Source: a virus. From it: a stretch of DNA of 45,925 nucleotides. A program made the translations under genes and the position numbers. Position 1 is the stretch's first letter. Each line of letters begins with the position of its first letter. The stretch covers positions 1-45,925 of the IMG/VR virus record IMGVR_UViG_3300042462_000287; one strand, given 5' to 3'. Under the pieces are notes generated by a model. The model worked only from the letters and a program-made list of their open reading frames with translations, ran no database searches and was not told where the DNA came from. Positions 27,412 to 34,427 of this stretch are shown piece by piece.

Positions 27412-27586
27412 TGAGTTTTTTAAAAACCCAGAAATTTTGCATAAAAAAGATTTAGAATTAATTCCTGGAACAAAACCTTGCGGCAAGTGCAATAAAGATG
27501 CACAAGAATCTTTTTGGGACCCAACAAATTTAATTATGTCCTGGAAATGTCCAGACGGACATAGCAATCAGCATAAGGTTAACTAA
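27398..27586 (+). CDS. Small zinc-binding protein downstream of recA
   Basis: 62 residues from ATG 27398, overlapping the recA end by 14 nt and sharing its stop base with the next ATG (27586). Metal-binding pattern: C28-x-x-C31 (PCGKCNKD) and a late WKCPDGHSNQH (C, H, H). Otherwise short and hydrophilic. Its place between recA and a putative nuclease suggests a DNA-metabolism role, but no family is recognised. Confidence 0.6.
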   Translation: MPKINEFFKNPEILHKKDLELIPGTKPCGKCNKDAQESFWDPTNLIMSWKCPDGHSNQHKVN

Positions 27587-27900
27587 TGTCTGAAAGGTCG
27601 GAGGCTAAACGTGACGGAGCAAAACAACAAAAAAATAGTGGACGTGGTGATTATCAAAAAGGTGACGCTCAATGGAGAGATTTTGTGGTGGATTATAAAG
27701 AGTACGAAAAGTCAATCTCTATTTCGCAAAACATATGGGCTAAAATTTGTACAGATACTTTTAAGGTCAGCAGGGATAAGTATCCAGTACTTAAACTAAT
27801 ACTTGGCTCTACTAGCAGTAAAACAAGGCTTGCTGTTATTGAATGGGCACTTTTAGAACAACTAATAGAATGTTGGGAGGAAAATAATGGGATCAAATAA
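27586..27900 (+). CDS. Candidate small PD-(D/E)XK nuclease
   Basis: 104 residues, ATG coupled to the previous stop. The N-terminus is basic and Gly/Ser/Arg-rich (EAKRDGAKQQKNSGRGDYQK). A PD-(D/E)XK-like core is visible: D27 in KGDAQW followed by a strand FVVD36-Y-K38 (the DxK), then a helix with QNIWAKICTDT and a strand with VLKLILG. This is the arrangement in Hjc/VRR-type resolvases and related phage nucleases. The next gene starts inside its 3' end. Nuclease activity is inferred from pattern only. It could equally be a basic DNA-binding protein. Confidence 0.5.
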   Translation: MSERSEAKRDGAKQQKNSGRGDYQKGDAQWRDFVVDYKEYEKSISISQNIWAKICTDTFKVSRDKYPVLKLILGSTSSKTRLAVIEWALLEQLIECWEENNGIK

Positions 27901-28018
27901 TAAAATACCTTTTAATCCTACTGTTATTAAAAATGGTAGAATAGTAAGAATTAGAAAAGATGGAAGCATAAAGGCTGATTTGGGTCCATATAAATCAAAG
28001 AAGAAGGTAAAAAAATGA
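27887..28018 (+). CDS. Small basic protein (43 aa)
   Basis: 43 residues from ATG 27887 to TGA 28016-28018, with a strong GGGAGGAAAATA signal upstream. It is lysine-rich (pI high) with FNPTVIKNGRIVRIRKDGSI, a short beta-rich core, and a terminal KKKVKK run. It overlaps the next gene's ATG by 4 nt (ATGA). Probably nucleic-acid or membrane-contacting, function unknown. The good ribosome site is the main evidence that it is real. Confidence 0.6.
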   Translation: MGSNNKIPFNPTVIKNGRIVRIRKDGSIKADLGPYKSKKKVKK

Positions 28019-28830
28019 TAAAACAATCTGGACTAGTTAGATTGTTAACTGAAGAGCAGTGCGAAGATATTGTGTCTAAAATTGATTCATTAAATAAATA
28101 TTGGACTGCTAGACCAAGAAATGGTTTAAATATGTTTTATACCATGGGTGGAGCAGCTTATTTAGACACCTATAACGGCTCCAGACCAGATCAATATGTA
28201 AAGTCATATACAAAAATGAATCCAATACTCATGGAAAATTTTTCTGAATTATATGATCTATTATTAAAAAATTTAAATTCAATAGTTGGACCATGTGCAT
28301 TAGCAGATGACTTAGCAATACCTGGGTTTCAAATATTTGGATTAAAAAAAGAGAACATGACATTGCCTATTCCTATACCTAATTTAGGTTACTCGACAGA
28401 ACTTCATTCAGATAAAGTCTCATACGACCACAAAGAATTTTGGTCAAAGTATAAAAATGTGGAAGAAGATTTATTAACAATAACAGTTGCAATTGATGTA
28501 CACAACAATGGTTCTGGTTTAGCTGTCTGGGATAAAGAAATGAATATAGACTCAAACAGCGAATACGCAAACACTGTTAAACAGCAAGGAATGGAAGCAT
28601 TAAATAAAATTAAAGAAGTTTCAGGATACCCATTTAACTCGGATAAAATTGCAGAGTTTGATATGGAATATCCTAAAATTGTAGAGTATTTTAAAGGCAG
28701 TATGTTTTATGTAATTGGAGACCCTTGGCATCAAGTGACACCGCCAATTAATGCAACAACAAATGAGCGCAGGATTACTTTACAGGCACATGCTTTAAAG
28801 TGTGATGGAATATGGAGACTACACTTTTGA
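28015..28830 (+). CDS. 2-oxoglutarate/Fe(II)-dependent oxygenase-like protein
   Basis: 271 residues, ATG at 28015 overlapping the previous stop by ATGA. The iron facial triad of 2OG-Fe(II) oxygenases can be seen: H131-x-D133 (TELHSDKVSY) and distal H239 (GDPWHQVTP), with the 2-oxoglutarate-binding Arg at R252/R253 (ERRITLQAH). Between them DLLTITVAIDVHNNGSGLAVW gives the core double-stranded beta-helix strands. Such enzymes hydroxylate proteins, nucleobases or small molecules. The target cannot be read from sequence. Placement near recombination genes and before the cobalamin cassette allows no more than speculation. Confidence 0.6.
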   Translation: MIKQSGLVRLLTEEQCEDIVSKIDSLNKYWTARPRNGLNMFYTMGGAAYLDTYNGSRPDQYVKSYTKMNPILMENFSELYDLLLKNLNSIVGPCALADDLAIPGFQIFGLKKENMTLPIPIPNLGYSTELHSDKVSYDHKEFWSKYKNVEEDLLTITVAIDVHNNGSGLAVWDKEMNIDSNSEYANTVKQQGMEALNKIKEVSGYPFNSDKIAEFDMEYPKIVEYFKGSMFYVIGDPWHQVTPPINATTNERRITLQAHALKCDGIWRLHF

Positions 28831-28931
28831 TTAAATTTTTTATAGGAGTTTTAATTGGATTTTTAATCGCATATCCAATAGGGTTATGGGCTGGATATTA
28901 TACTGATTGGATAAATAGAGATGGAAAATAA
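28827..28931 (+). CDS. Small single-span membrane protein (34 aa)
   Basis: 34 residues from TTG 28827 to TAA 28929-28931, overlapping the preceding stop (TTGA). The sequence is a membrane helix, IKFFIGVLIGFLIAYPIGLW, followed by a short polar tail, AGYYTDWINRDGK. TGGAGA lies about ten bases upstream. Its 3' end overlaps the next ATG by 11 nt. Probably an inner-membrane peptide. The TTG start is an inference. Confidence 0.5.
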   Translation: MIKFFIGVLIGFLIAYPIGLWAGYYTDWINRDGK

Positions 28932-29268
28932 ATCTGATTCAAAAAACACATTAGAATTAATTAGTGATATTACTGAATTTAATGATTTACATGAGTTTAT
29001 GAAGGATGAACATTTAGATAAAGCTCTTGCAATTGTGGTAAAATTGTTAATGAACCCAGATGTGCCTTCAGCTAAAGCACCTCATTTAATTATGGAGCTA
29101 CAGGCAATGTCTACTAAATTTGCAGTTATGTCTTCTGTATACTCAACTATTATGAAAGATAAGGCTGGAACAGTTAATAATAATAAAAAGAATGTATATT
29201 ATTCAGTAAAAGAATCTATAGACAAACTTGTTGATGCACTTAAATATGTTGTTAGGTATAACTCATGA
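28921..29268 (+). CDS. Helical hypothetical protein
   Basis: 115 residues from ATG 28921, in the same packed block as the preceding and following genes. The protein is helical and mildly hydrophobic, with LDKALAIVVKLLMNPDVPSA and AMSTKFAVMSSVYSTIMKDK. No Cys, no membrane segment of typical length. This general form occurs in phage genomes near recombination genes, but I cannot assign a family. Its stop overlaps the next ATG by 4 nt. Unknown function. Confidence 0.6.
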   Translation: MENKSDSKNTLELISDITEFNDLHEFMKDEHLDKALAIVVKLLMNPDVPSAKAPHLIMELQAMSTKFAVMSSVYSTIMKDKAGTVNNNKKNVYYSVKESIDKLVDALKYVVRYNS

Positions 29269-29714
29269 TTCAAAAAAGAATTATGTTTTTGTTTATTTTT
29301 ATTGGTTCAGCAATAGGATTGTTTGTTTTAAATTCTAATCAACCAGAGTGCATTAACCTATATGTAGACTACGGAAATAATTCTACCGTAGAAAAGAAAT
29401 GCGTCAGTGCCAGTGGTAAAGTTAATTCTTTAGATCTATTAAAAGCAAATGGATATAAGATAGAGGGGACAGCAAAGTATGGGAATGCTGTTGTCTGCAG
29501 AGTAAATAATTTTCCCAACAACAGTGTTGAAAAATGCCAAGACATGCCACCAGAAAATGCATATTGGGCCGTGTTAGTAAAAAAGAATCAGGCCTTGCCA
29601 TTTCCAAGAAATGAATGGGGCTGGGCACAAAAGGGAATTAATGAAACTTTTGTCGAACCAGGAGACCACCTTGGCCTAGTATTTTCTACTAAAGGAGAAG
29701 TAAGATGGCCGTAG
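29265..29714 (+). CDS. Membrane-anchored DUF4430-like (transcobalamin-like) protein
   Basis: 149 residues, ATG overlapping the previous stop by ATGA. An N-terminal signal anchor (residues 6-24, IMFLFIFIGSAIGLF) is followed by an extracellular domain with three Cys spread over residues 29-91. The order NLYVDYGNN, VNSLDLLKANGY, YGNAVVCRVNNFP, a YWAVLV strand, and a final VEPGDHLGLVFS matches the DUF4430/transcobalamin-like beta-grasp domain, in which W and a terminal GD are typical. Such domains are predicted to bind cobalamin at the cell surface. Two genes on is a PduO-type cobalamin adenosyltransferase, which supports this reading. Binding is inferred, not shown. Confidence 0.6.
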   Translation: MIQKRIMFLFIFIGSAIGLFVLNSNQPECINLYVDYGNNSTVEKKCVSASGKVNSLDLLKANGYKIEGTAKYGNAVVCRVNNFPNNSVEKCQDMPPENAYWAVLVKKNQALPFPRNEWGWAQKGINETFVEPGDHLGLVFSTKGEVRWP

Positions 29715-29866
29715 AATTATTAGAAGAAGTAGAATTATTAGAAGAAAAGGTTAAGAATAAATCTTTTCCAATATTAGTTATTGCTCAGCTTTTTATAACA
29801 GTTGTTGCTTTATCTGTAGTTAATGAAATTGCAGTAGATGTTTGGCGTTCTTTAAGGGGTCATTAA
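29705..29866 (+). CDS. Small single-span membrane protein (53 aa)
   Basis: 53 residues from ATG 29705 to TAA 29864-29866, overlapping the preceding gene and sharing its last base with the next ATG. An acidic helix (LLEEVELLEEKVK) precedes a clear membrane span (FPILVIAQLFITVVALSVV), followed by a short basic tail (VWRSLRGH). Located between the DUF4430-like and adenosyltransferase genes, it could link membrane uptake and enzyme, but no family is recognised. Confidence 0.6.
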   Translation: MAVELLEEVELLEEKVKNKSFPILVIAQLFITVVALSVVNEIAVDVWRSLRGH

Positions 29867-30363
29867 TGGTAATACTAAGTAAAATTTATACTAAAACTGG
29901 TGACGATGGGCAAACCTCTAACGCTAATAACGAAAGGGTGTCTAAGACTAGCCCCGTAATGGAAGCAATAGGTGCTGTAGATGAGGCTAACTCTGCTATT
30001 GGAATGGCAACAGATGAATATAATGATGTTATTGAAAGAGTTCAGAGCGACTTATTTGATCTTGGTGCAGAGCTTGCGGGGGCCCCAACAATAACAATAT
30101 CTGAAAACAGAGTGACATATTTAGAAAATGTAATTGATGACTACAATGAATATCTAGAGCCTCTAAGATCTTTTGTTTTACCAACAGGTCCACTGCACAA
30201 TGCAAGGACTGTTGTAAGAAGGGCAGAGCGTGAGGTTTGGAAGATAGAAAATGTAAATCCAAACATTGCTAAGTATTTAAATCGTCTATCAGACTTATTG
30301 TTTGTTATGGCTAGATATCACAATAAAGGAAAAGAAAAAATGTGGGTGCCAAACAATGAGTAG
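29866..30363 (+). CDS. PduO-type cob(I)alamin adenosyltransferase
   Basis: 165 residues. Start at ATG 29866, coupled to the upstream TAA. An in-frame TTG at 29842 would add eight residues inside that gene. The ATP-binding N-terminal KIYTKTGDDGQTSN, the AVDEANSAIG helix, RRAER (118-122) and the C-terminal YLNRLSDLLFVMAR are hallmarks of PduO-type enzymes. They transfer adenosine from ATP to cob(I)alamin to make adenosylcobalamin. One oddity: the usual LPGG...ALH loop is short here (VLPTGPLHNARTV, residues 104-116). The gene belongs to a dense run of overlapped genes starting at 28827. Product would support cobalamin-dependent enzymes such as class II ribonucleotide reductase, which I do not see in this window. 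Confidence 0.92.
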   Translation: MVILSKIYTKTGDDGQTSNANNERVSKTSPVMEAIGAVDEANSAIGMATDEYNDVIERVQSDLFDLGAELAGAPTITISENRVTYLENVIDDYNEYLEPLRSFVLPTGPLHNARTVVRRAEREVWKIENVNPNIAKYLNRLSDLLFVMARYHNKGKEKMWVPNNE

Positions 30364-31141
30364 AGAAATAGTAAAGAACCTTAAATTTAAAAAACATACT
30401 GGAAAATTCTTTGACCCAGAACTTTTTGCAAATCTTCTCGATGAGTCTTATAGAAATACAAAACGTCCAAGCGGAGAAATGACAAAGAAATCTTTTAGCC
30501 CAAGCTCACTTGGGTATGGTCATGGCACTTGTCCAAGATATTGGTACATGGCATTTTCTGGCGCTATGTTTATAGACGACAACGACGCTGTTGCTGTTGC
30601 TAATATGGCCCAAGGAACTCAAGCACACGAGAGACTTCAAAAACTTATTTCTACTATGCCAGAGTGGAAAGCAGAAGAAGAAGAAATTGTTAATGATTAT
30701 CCACCAATTAGAGGGTTTATAGATCTTATTATGGAATACGATGGCGAAACAGTAGTTGGTGAAATAAAAACAGCAAAGCAAGAAGTTTGGGACATAAGGC
30801 AGTCAGAAATGAAACCTACAGCAAACCATTTGTTGCAATTATTAACTTATATGAAATTAAAAAAAGCAAAAGAAGGATTTTTTCTTTATGAAAACAAAAA
30901 CACACAGGAGCTAATAGTCATTCCAGTTTCCATGAATGAAAAAAATACAGCTATTATTGAAGAAACTTTTACTTGGATGTGTGAGGTTTGGGATAACTTT
31001 AAAGATGGAGATCTCCCAATGAAGCCCTCTGGCGCTACAAAATCTAAAATGCCTTGCACCTATTGCCCAGTTAAAAAAGAATGTTACGCAGGACTTACTG
31101 GAACAGTTCAAATAGAATCTTATAAGGTACCATCTATATGA
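30356..31141 (+). CDS. Cas4/RecB-like PD-(D/E)XK exonuclease with Fe-S cysteines
   Basis: 261 residues from ATG 30356 (MSREIVKNLK), overlapping the upstream stop; an in-frame start at 30302 sits inside that gene. Core residues of a RecB-type nuclease: QAH91ERLQ, IRGFID123LIMEYD, VGEIK (E136-x-K138), then a Gln/Leu-rich helix NHLLQLLTYMK. Four cysteines frame the fold as in Cas4 and AddB: C59 (GTCPRYW) and C234, C237, C243 (PCTYCPVKKEC), likely a [4Fe-4S] cluster. It would resect DNA ends for recombination with RecA. No CRISPR array is present, so the Cas4 likeness is structural only. Confidence 0.88.
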   Translation: MSREIVKNLKFKKHTGKFFDPELFANLLDESYRNTKRPSGEMTKKSFSPSSLGYGHGTCPRYWYMAFSGAMFIDDNDAVAVANMAQGTQAHERLQKLISTMPEWKAEEEEIVNDYPPIRGFIDLIMEYDGETVVGEIKTAKQEVWDIRQSEMKPTANHLLQLLTYMKLKKAKEGFFLYENKNTQELIVIPVSMNEKNTAIIEETFTWMCEVWDNFKDGDLPMKPSGATKSKMPCTYCPVKKECYAGLTGTVQIESYKVPSI

Positions 31142-31416
31142 TTTGTTTTAATAAAGAATGTGGTAAAGATTTTGAACCCAAAACACATAATCAAAAATAT
31201 TGTAATGAGCAGTGTTGTCGTATTTCTACAAATAGAAAAATAATGGAAAAATATTATGAAAAAAAAGCAATTAAAAATGGAGCAACAAGAATTTGCAAAT
31301 CTTGTAAAACTAAACTAAGTAGGTACAACCAGCAATCTGTGTGTTCTTCTTGCGAAAAAAACATTAATCAACAAGCTAAAGCAGCAATATGGAGCATTCT
31401 AAATGAACTTAGCTAG
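31138..31416 (+). CDS. Cys-rich zinc-finger protein
   Basis: 92 residues, ATG overlapping the previous stop by ATGA. Two treble-clef-like zinc units are seen: C3/C8 with YC22-x3-C26 (KYCNEQCC), then a second pair C54-x2-C57 (ICKSCKTK) with C70-x2-C73 (VCSSCEKN). Basic helices (NRKIMEKYYEKKAIKNG) lie between. These patterns occur in HNH-type nuclease fingers and phage DNA-binding proteins. No HNH is seen. It precedes and overlaps the RuvC-like gene by 14 nt. Likely nucleic acid binding. Confidence 0.65.
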   Translation: MICFNKECGKDFEPKTHNQKYCNEQCCRISTNRKIMEKYYEKKAIKNGATRICKSCKTKLSRYNQQSVCSSCEKNINQQAKAAIWSILNELS

Positions 31417-31969
31417 TTTAGTCAAAACTAAAGCAAACAGAGTTTTAGGAATAGATGCTTCCACTAACTCAGTAGCATTTTGTTTAATGGAAAATGACGT
31501 CCCATTAAAATGGGGCAAAATAGAATTATCTGGATCAGACATATACGAAAAAATATATGATGCAAAAGTTAAAATGAAAGCAATGCTTAATGAATTAAAG
31601 TCTGATTATATAGTTGTAGAAGGCGCTATACTTGTCAGATCACCAGATGCTGTGATAAAATTATCTTATGTCTATGGTGTTGTTATTGCTGAGCTTATGT
31701 CTACTGGCGCTAAGGTTATTACTATTGGCCCATCCTCGTGGCAGGCGTACATTGGCAACAAAAATCCAACAAAGGATGAAAAATCTGCAATAAGATTAAA
31801 AAATCCAGGGTATGCAGATTCTTGGTACAAAAATCAATTAAGGAATATGCGTAAGCAAAGAACGGTAGATTATTTTAATAGTAAGTATAATTTATCTTTA
31901 ACCGATTTTGATGTCGCAGATAGTTTTGGAATTGCTCATTATTCAAATCAAGTTTTAACCAAAAGATGA
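31403..31969 (+). CDS. RuvC-like Holliday junction resolvase
   Basis: 188 residues from ATG 31403 in the tail of the upstream gene. RNase H-fold catalytic acids as in RuvC: D18 (VLGIDASTNSV), E73 (IVVEGAIL), and a C-terminal D-x-x-D (FDVADSFGIAHY). A basic, aromatic middle segment (PGYADSWYKNQLRNMRKQR) may contact DNA. It should cut four-way junctions during phage recombination or before packaging. Slightly longer than E. coli RuvC (173). Coupled to the next small helix-turn-helix gene by an ATGA overlap. Confidence 0.88.
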   Translation: MNLASLVKTKANRVLGIDASTNSVAFCLMENDVPLKWGKIELSGSDIYEKIYDAKVKMKAMLNELKSDYIVVEGAILVRSPDAVIKLSYVYGVVIAELMSTGAKVITIGPSSWQAYIGNKNPTKDEKSAIRLKNPGYADSWYKNQLRNMRKQRTVDYFNSKYNLSLTDFDVADSFGIAHYSNQVLTKR

Positions 31970-32112
31970 AATTATACCAAAGCCATCCTTGGCTATATAG
32001 AAGATATATTGTACAAAAAAAGACAGTTACAGAAATTGCTATTGAGTGTGCGGTTTCTCCAATGACAATACAAAGATATCTAGAACAGTTTGGACTAATT
32101 AAAAGGAGATAA
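31966..32112 (+). CDS. Small helix-turn-helix protein (48 aa)
   Basis: 48 residues from ATG 31966 (overlapping the resolvase stop by ATGA) to TAA 32110-32112, with the next ATG two bases later. It contains a complete HTH unit: TVTEIAIECAVSPMTIQRYL, then EQFGLIKRR. Such minimal HTH proteins resemble the DNA-reading part of homeodomain-like regulators. It is well placed to regulate the block following it, but the operator is not identified. Confidence 0.65.
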   Translation: MKLYQSHPWLYRRYIVQKKTVTEIAIECAVSPMTIQRYLEQFGLIKRR

Positions 32113-32113
32113 T

Positions 32114-32875
32114 ATGAGTATAGAAAAAAAGATCTGGCAGACTTACGAAACAAGTTTTGATGAATTGCCAATTTACGCTAAAGAAAGCGTAGGGACATGG
32201 ACTCATCAAAATCCAGGATGGGCTTATGGCTACATGAGTGGACAAGACAGGGAAAACTTCTTTAAGGAACACTTCGACTCAAAAACATATGAGACCTATT
32301 TAAACCTGCCTTTAGGAGTAATGAAAGCTGGCTTATGGAGATTTGCTATTCTTTATATTCACGGTGGGATATATACAGATATGGACACACACTGCAAGAC
32401 TCCAGTAGATACTTGGTTAAGCCCTGAATACGATATGATTTTAGATATCGAAAGAGATACCCCATGGCTAGCAACTCAAACAATTGCCGCTAAAGCTGGG
32501 CATCCGCTACTAAAAGCAGCCATAGACCTTTGTGTTGAAAGATGTTCTGAAGGAATTATTCAACATAATCATATGGTTCATTACTATACTGATGTTCAAA
32601 TGTTTACAGATGCACTATATAAAAAATTAGGCGTTGAGCCTTATCAAAAACATATCAATGAGTGGGCCCCAGAACTTATGGAAATGGATTTTCTAAAAGA
32701 AAATAAAGTAAAAATTCTTTGTGGAGAAGAAGCCAGAAGACTATTAGATAAAGATGTAGTCCATCTTTATTGGGGAGATGACAGAGAAGCAGGATGGATT
32801 GCTTGGAAAAAAGATCCTCTTGTAAATGAATCTTATCCTAATGGATTTAATCCTCATGAATGGGAAAAAGAATGA
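32114..32875 (+). CDS. GT32-family glycosyltransferase (TcdA/OCH1 DxD type)
   Basis: 253 residues, ATG with AAAAGGAGA immediately upstream. N-terminal KKIWQTYETS and the middle LWRFAILYIHGGIYTDMDTH (D89-M-D91) are the GT32 hallmark with a metal-binding DxD in the nucleotide-sugar site. C-terminal HLYWGDDREAGWIAWKKD fits the acceptor end. The usual Asp before LWR is Gly here. It transfers a hexose from a nucleotide sugar to an unknown acceptor. The next gene overlaps by ATGA and makes nucleotide sugars, which supports a local glycan pathway. Confidence 0.8.
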   Translation: MSIEKKIWQTYETSFDELPIYAKESVGTWTHQNPGWAYGYMSGQDRENFFKEHFDSKTYETYLNLPLGVMKAGLWRFAILYIHGGIYTDMDTHCKTPVDTWLSPEYDMILDIERDTPWLATQTIAAKAGHPLLKAAIDLCVERCSEGIIQHNHMVHYYTDVQMFTDALYKKLGVEPYQKHINEWAPELMEMDFLKENKVKILCGEEARRLLDKDVVHLYWGDDREAGWIAWKKDPLVNESYPNGFNPHEWEKE

Positions 32876-33534
32876 GTGTTATAGGAGTATTGCCAGCATC
32901 TGGAAAAGCTTCTAGAATTGGTGGCATCCCTAAATTTTGTTTACCTATATCAGATGAAAGATCTCTTTTACAATGGCACGTAGAGCAAATGCTTGAAGTG
33001 TGTGATGAGGTTAGGGTATCTACAAGAGCTGAGTGGGTTCCAATTATTCAAAATATGGACATGAATATTAAACTAATTGTTCGTGAGCCTTCAACAATGT
33101 CAGATGCAGTAAAGTTTATGGTGGGCGAGTATAACGATACAGTGCTTATTGGAATGCCAGATACATATATATTAAACGCACCTGTAAATATATACAAACC
33201 TTTATTTAAAGATAATAACGCAGACCTTGTTCTGGGAATTTGGGAATGCGGAGAAGTATTAAAAGGACGTGTCGGTCAAGTTTTAGTATCCCAAGATAAA
33301 GTAATTGGTTCAGAAGACAAGGTAGATAATTGTGATTACCCAGATATGTGGGGCACTATGCTATTTCGAAAGAATATGATAAGATACATAGATACAACAT
33401 TAGATCATCCAGGAAAACAATTAAAGGAATGGATATCTCAAGGATTTAATATTAGGGCGGAAAGACCAGGTGGACAGTATATGGATATTGGAACATTAAG
33501 AGGACTTAAACAATTATACAAGGAGATGGAATGA
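32872..33534 (+). CDS. Sugar nucleotidyltransferase (GlmU/RmlA-like)
   Basis: 220 residues. I choose ATG 32872 (MSVIGVLPASGKASRIGG), overlapping the glycosyltransferase stop by ATGA; an in-frame ATG four codons earlier lies within that gene. The nucleotide-binding G-x-G-x-x-R...PK motif is present as PASGKASRIGGIPKFCLPI, and MPDTYILN gives the metal-site Asp. The C-terminal YMDIGTLRGLKQLYKE is also usual for the family. It joins a sugar-1-phosphate to a nucleotide to make NDP-sugar for the neighbouring transferase. Specific sugar unknown. Lacks any left-handed beta-helix acyltransferase extension. Confidence 0.82.
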   Translation: MSVIGVLPASGKASRIGGIPKFCLPISDERSLLQWHVEQMLEVCDEVRVSTRAEWVPIIQNMDMNIKLIVREPSTMSDAVKFMVGEYNDTVLIGMPDTYILNAPVNIYKPLFKDNNADLVLGIWECGEVLKGRVGQVLVSQDKVIGSEDKVDNCDYPDMWGTMLFRKNMIRYIDTTLDHPGKQLKEWISQGFNIRAERPGGQYMDIGTLRGLKQLYKEME

Positions 33535-33857
33535 CATTAAAACCAGTATTTGCAGATGTTAAAAATTTTCATTACGATGATTTATATCTACATGCCGTAT
33601 CAGCGCCAGCTGGACATAAAATTTTAAATGCATGCTTAGAGGCTGCTCAAATGCTTATTGAAAAAAACATATCTTATGGCAACTCAGCTTTAGATCCAAT
33701 TAGAATATTTTCAACGGCTGACTCTACAGAGCAATTAAAGGTAAGAATTGACGATAAGCTAAATAGGGTAAAAAATAACCAGGGTTTTGCAGGAGATAAT
33801 GACATAGACGACCTAATTGGATACCTATTATTATATAAAATAGCAAAATCTAATTGA
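33531..33857 (+). CDS. DUF1599-like nucleotide-modification-associated protein
   Basis: 108 residues, ATG overlapping the previous stop by ATGA. An all-alpha acidic protein with IEKNISYGNSALDP and VRIDDKLNRVKNN, then DIDDLIGYLLLYK, the pattern of DUF1599 (nucleotide modification associated domain 1), related to MazG-type NTP pyrophosphohydrolases. Such proteins often sit near DNA base modification genes; here they neighbour a nucleotidyltransferase and glycosyltransferase, so base modification cannot be excluded. The terminase promoter overlaps its stop codon. Confidence 0.65.
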   Translation: MTLKPVFADVKNFHYDDLYLHAVSAPAGHKILNACLEAAQMLIEKNISYGNSALDPIRIFSTADSTEQLKVRIDDKLNRVKNNQGFAGDNDIDDLIGYLLLYKIAKSN

Positions 33858-33882
33858 CTTTTCAGTCAACTAGAATTATAAT
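33854..33882 (+). promoter_or_regulatory. Near-consensus promoter TTGACT - 17 bp - TATAAT with inverted repeat
   Basis: TTGACT (33854-33859) and TATAAT (33877-33882) have an ideal 17-bp spacer. The predicted start point (33889) is two bases before the terminase ATG at 33891. TTGACT is also the left half of an inverted repeat, TTGACTtttcAGTCAA (33854-33869), suggesting repressor binding at the -35. Confidence 0.85.
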
Positions 33883-33890
33883 AACTATAT

Positions 33891-34427
33891 ATGGAAATTG
33901 AATTATCTGATCATTTTGATCGAATGAATAAGGTTGTTGCCGAACTATTAAAAGGTAACAATCCTACACAAATAGCTACCCTAACTGGATTCAAAAGGTC
34001 TGATGTAGTAGAGCTTATAGATGAATGGAAAGCTGTTGTCTATAACGATACAAGTTCAAAAGAACGTGCCAAGGAAGCAATCTCTGGGGCTGACCAACAC
34101 TACTCTATGCTTATTAAAGAAGCATGGAAAACAGTAGAGGATGCAGATCAGGCAGGACAATTAAATGTTAAGGCTAACGCACTCAAGTTAATTTCAGACA
34201 TTGAGACTAAAAGAATTACAATGTTAAAAGAGGTAGGCTTACTAGATAATGCTGAGATGGCATCTCAAATTGCAGAGACAGAACATAAGCAAGACATTTT
34301 AATTAAAATATTAAAAGAGGTAACAGCCAGTTGTCCAAAATGCAAAATGGATGTTGCACGTAGACTATCTCAAATTACTGGGATTGTTGAACCAATAGAA
34401 ATTATTGAGGAAGTAAGTGGATCTTAA
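33891..34427 (+). CDS. terS: Terminase small subunit-like protein
   Basis: 178 residues from ATG 33891; no Shine-Dalgarno is seen and the promoter places the transcript start almost on the ATG. An HTH near residues 18-50 (NNPTQIATLTGFKRSDVVEL, then IDEWK) could bind pac or cos DNA. Middle helices (QLNVKANALKLISDIETKR) and a C-terminal segment with C-x-x-C (SCPKCKMD) follow, a layout of oligomeric small terminases. The next gene is the large subunit, overlapping by 11 nt. Assigned by order and HTH, so the family is inferred. Confidence 0.75.
   Translation: MEIELSDHFDRMNKVVAELLKGNNPTQIATLTGFKRSDVVELIDEWKAVVYNDTSSKERAKEAISGADQHYSMLIKEAWKTVEDADQAGQLNVKANALKLISDIETKRITMLKEVGLLDNAEMASQIAETEHKQDILIKILKEVTASCPKCKMDVARRLSQITGIVEPIEIIEEVSGS

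Noticed and set aside
30356-31141. Cas4-like protein as a sign of a CRISPR system
   Set aside because: No repeat-spacer array or other cas gene is present. RecB-like phage exonucleases share this fold.
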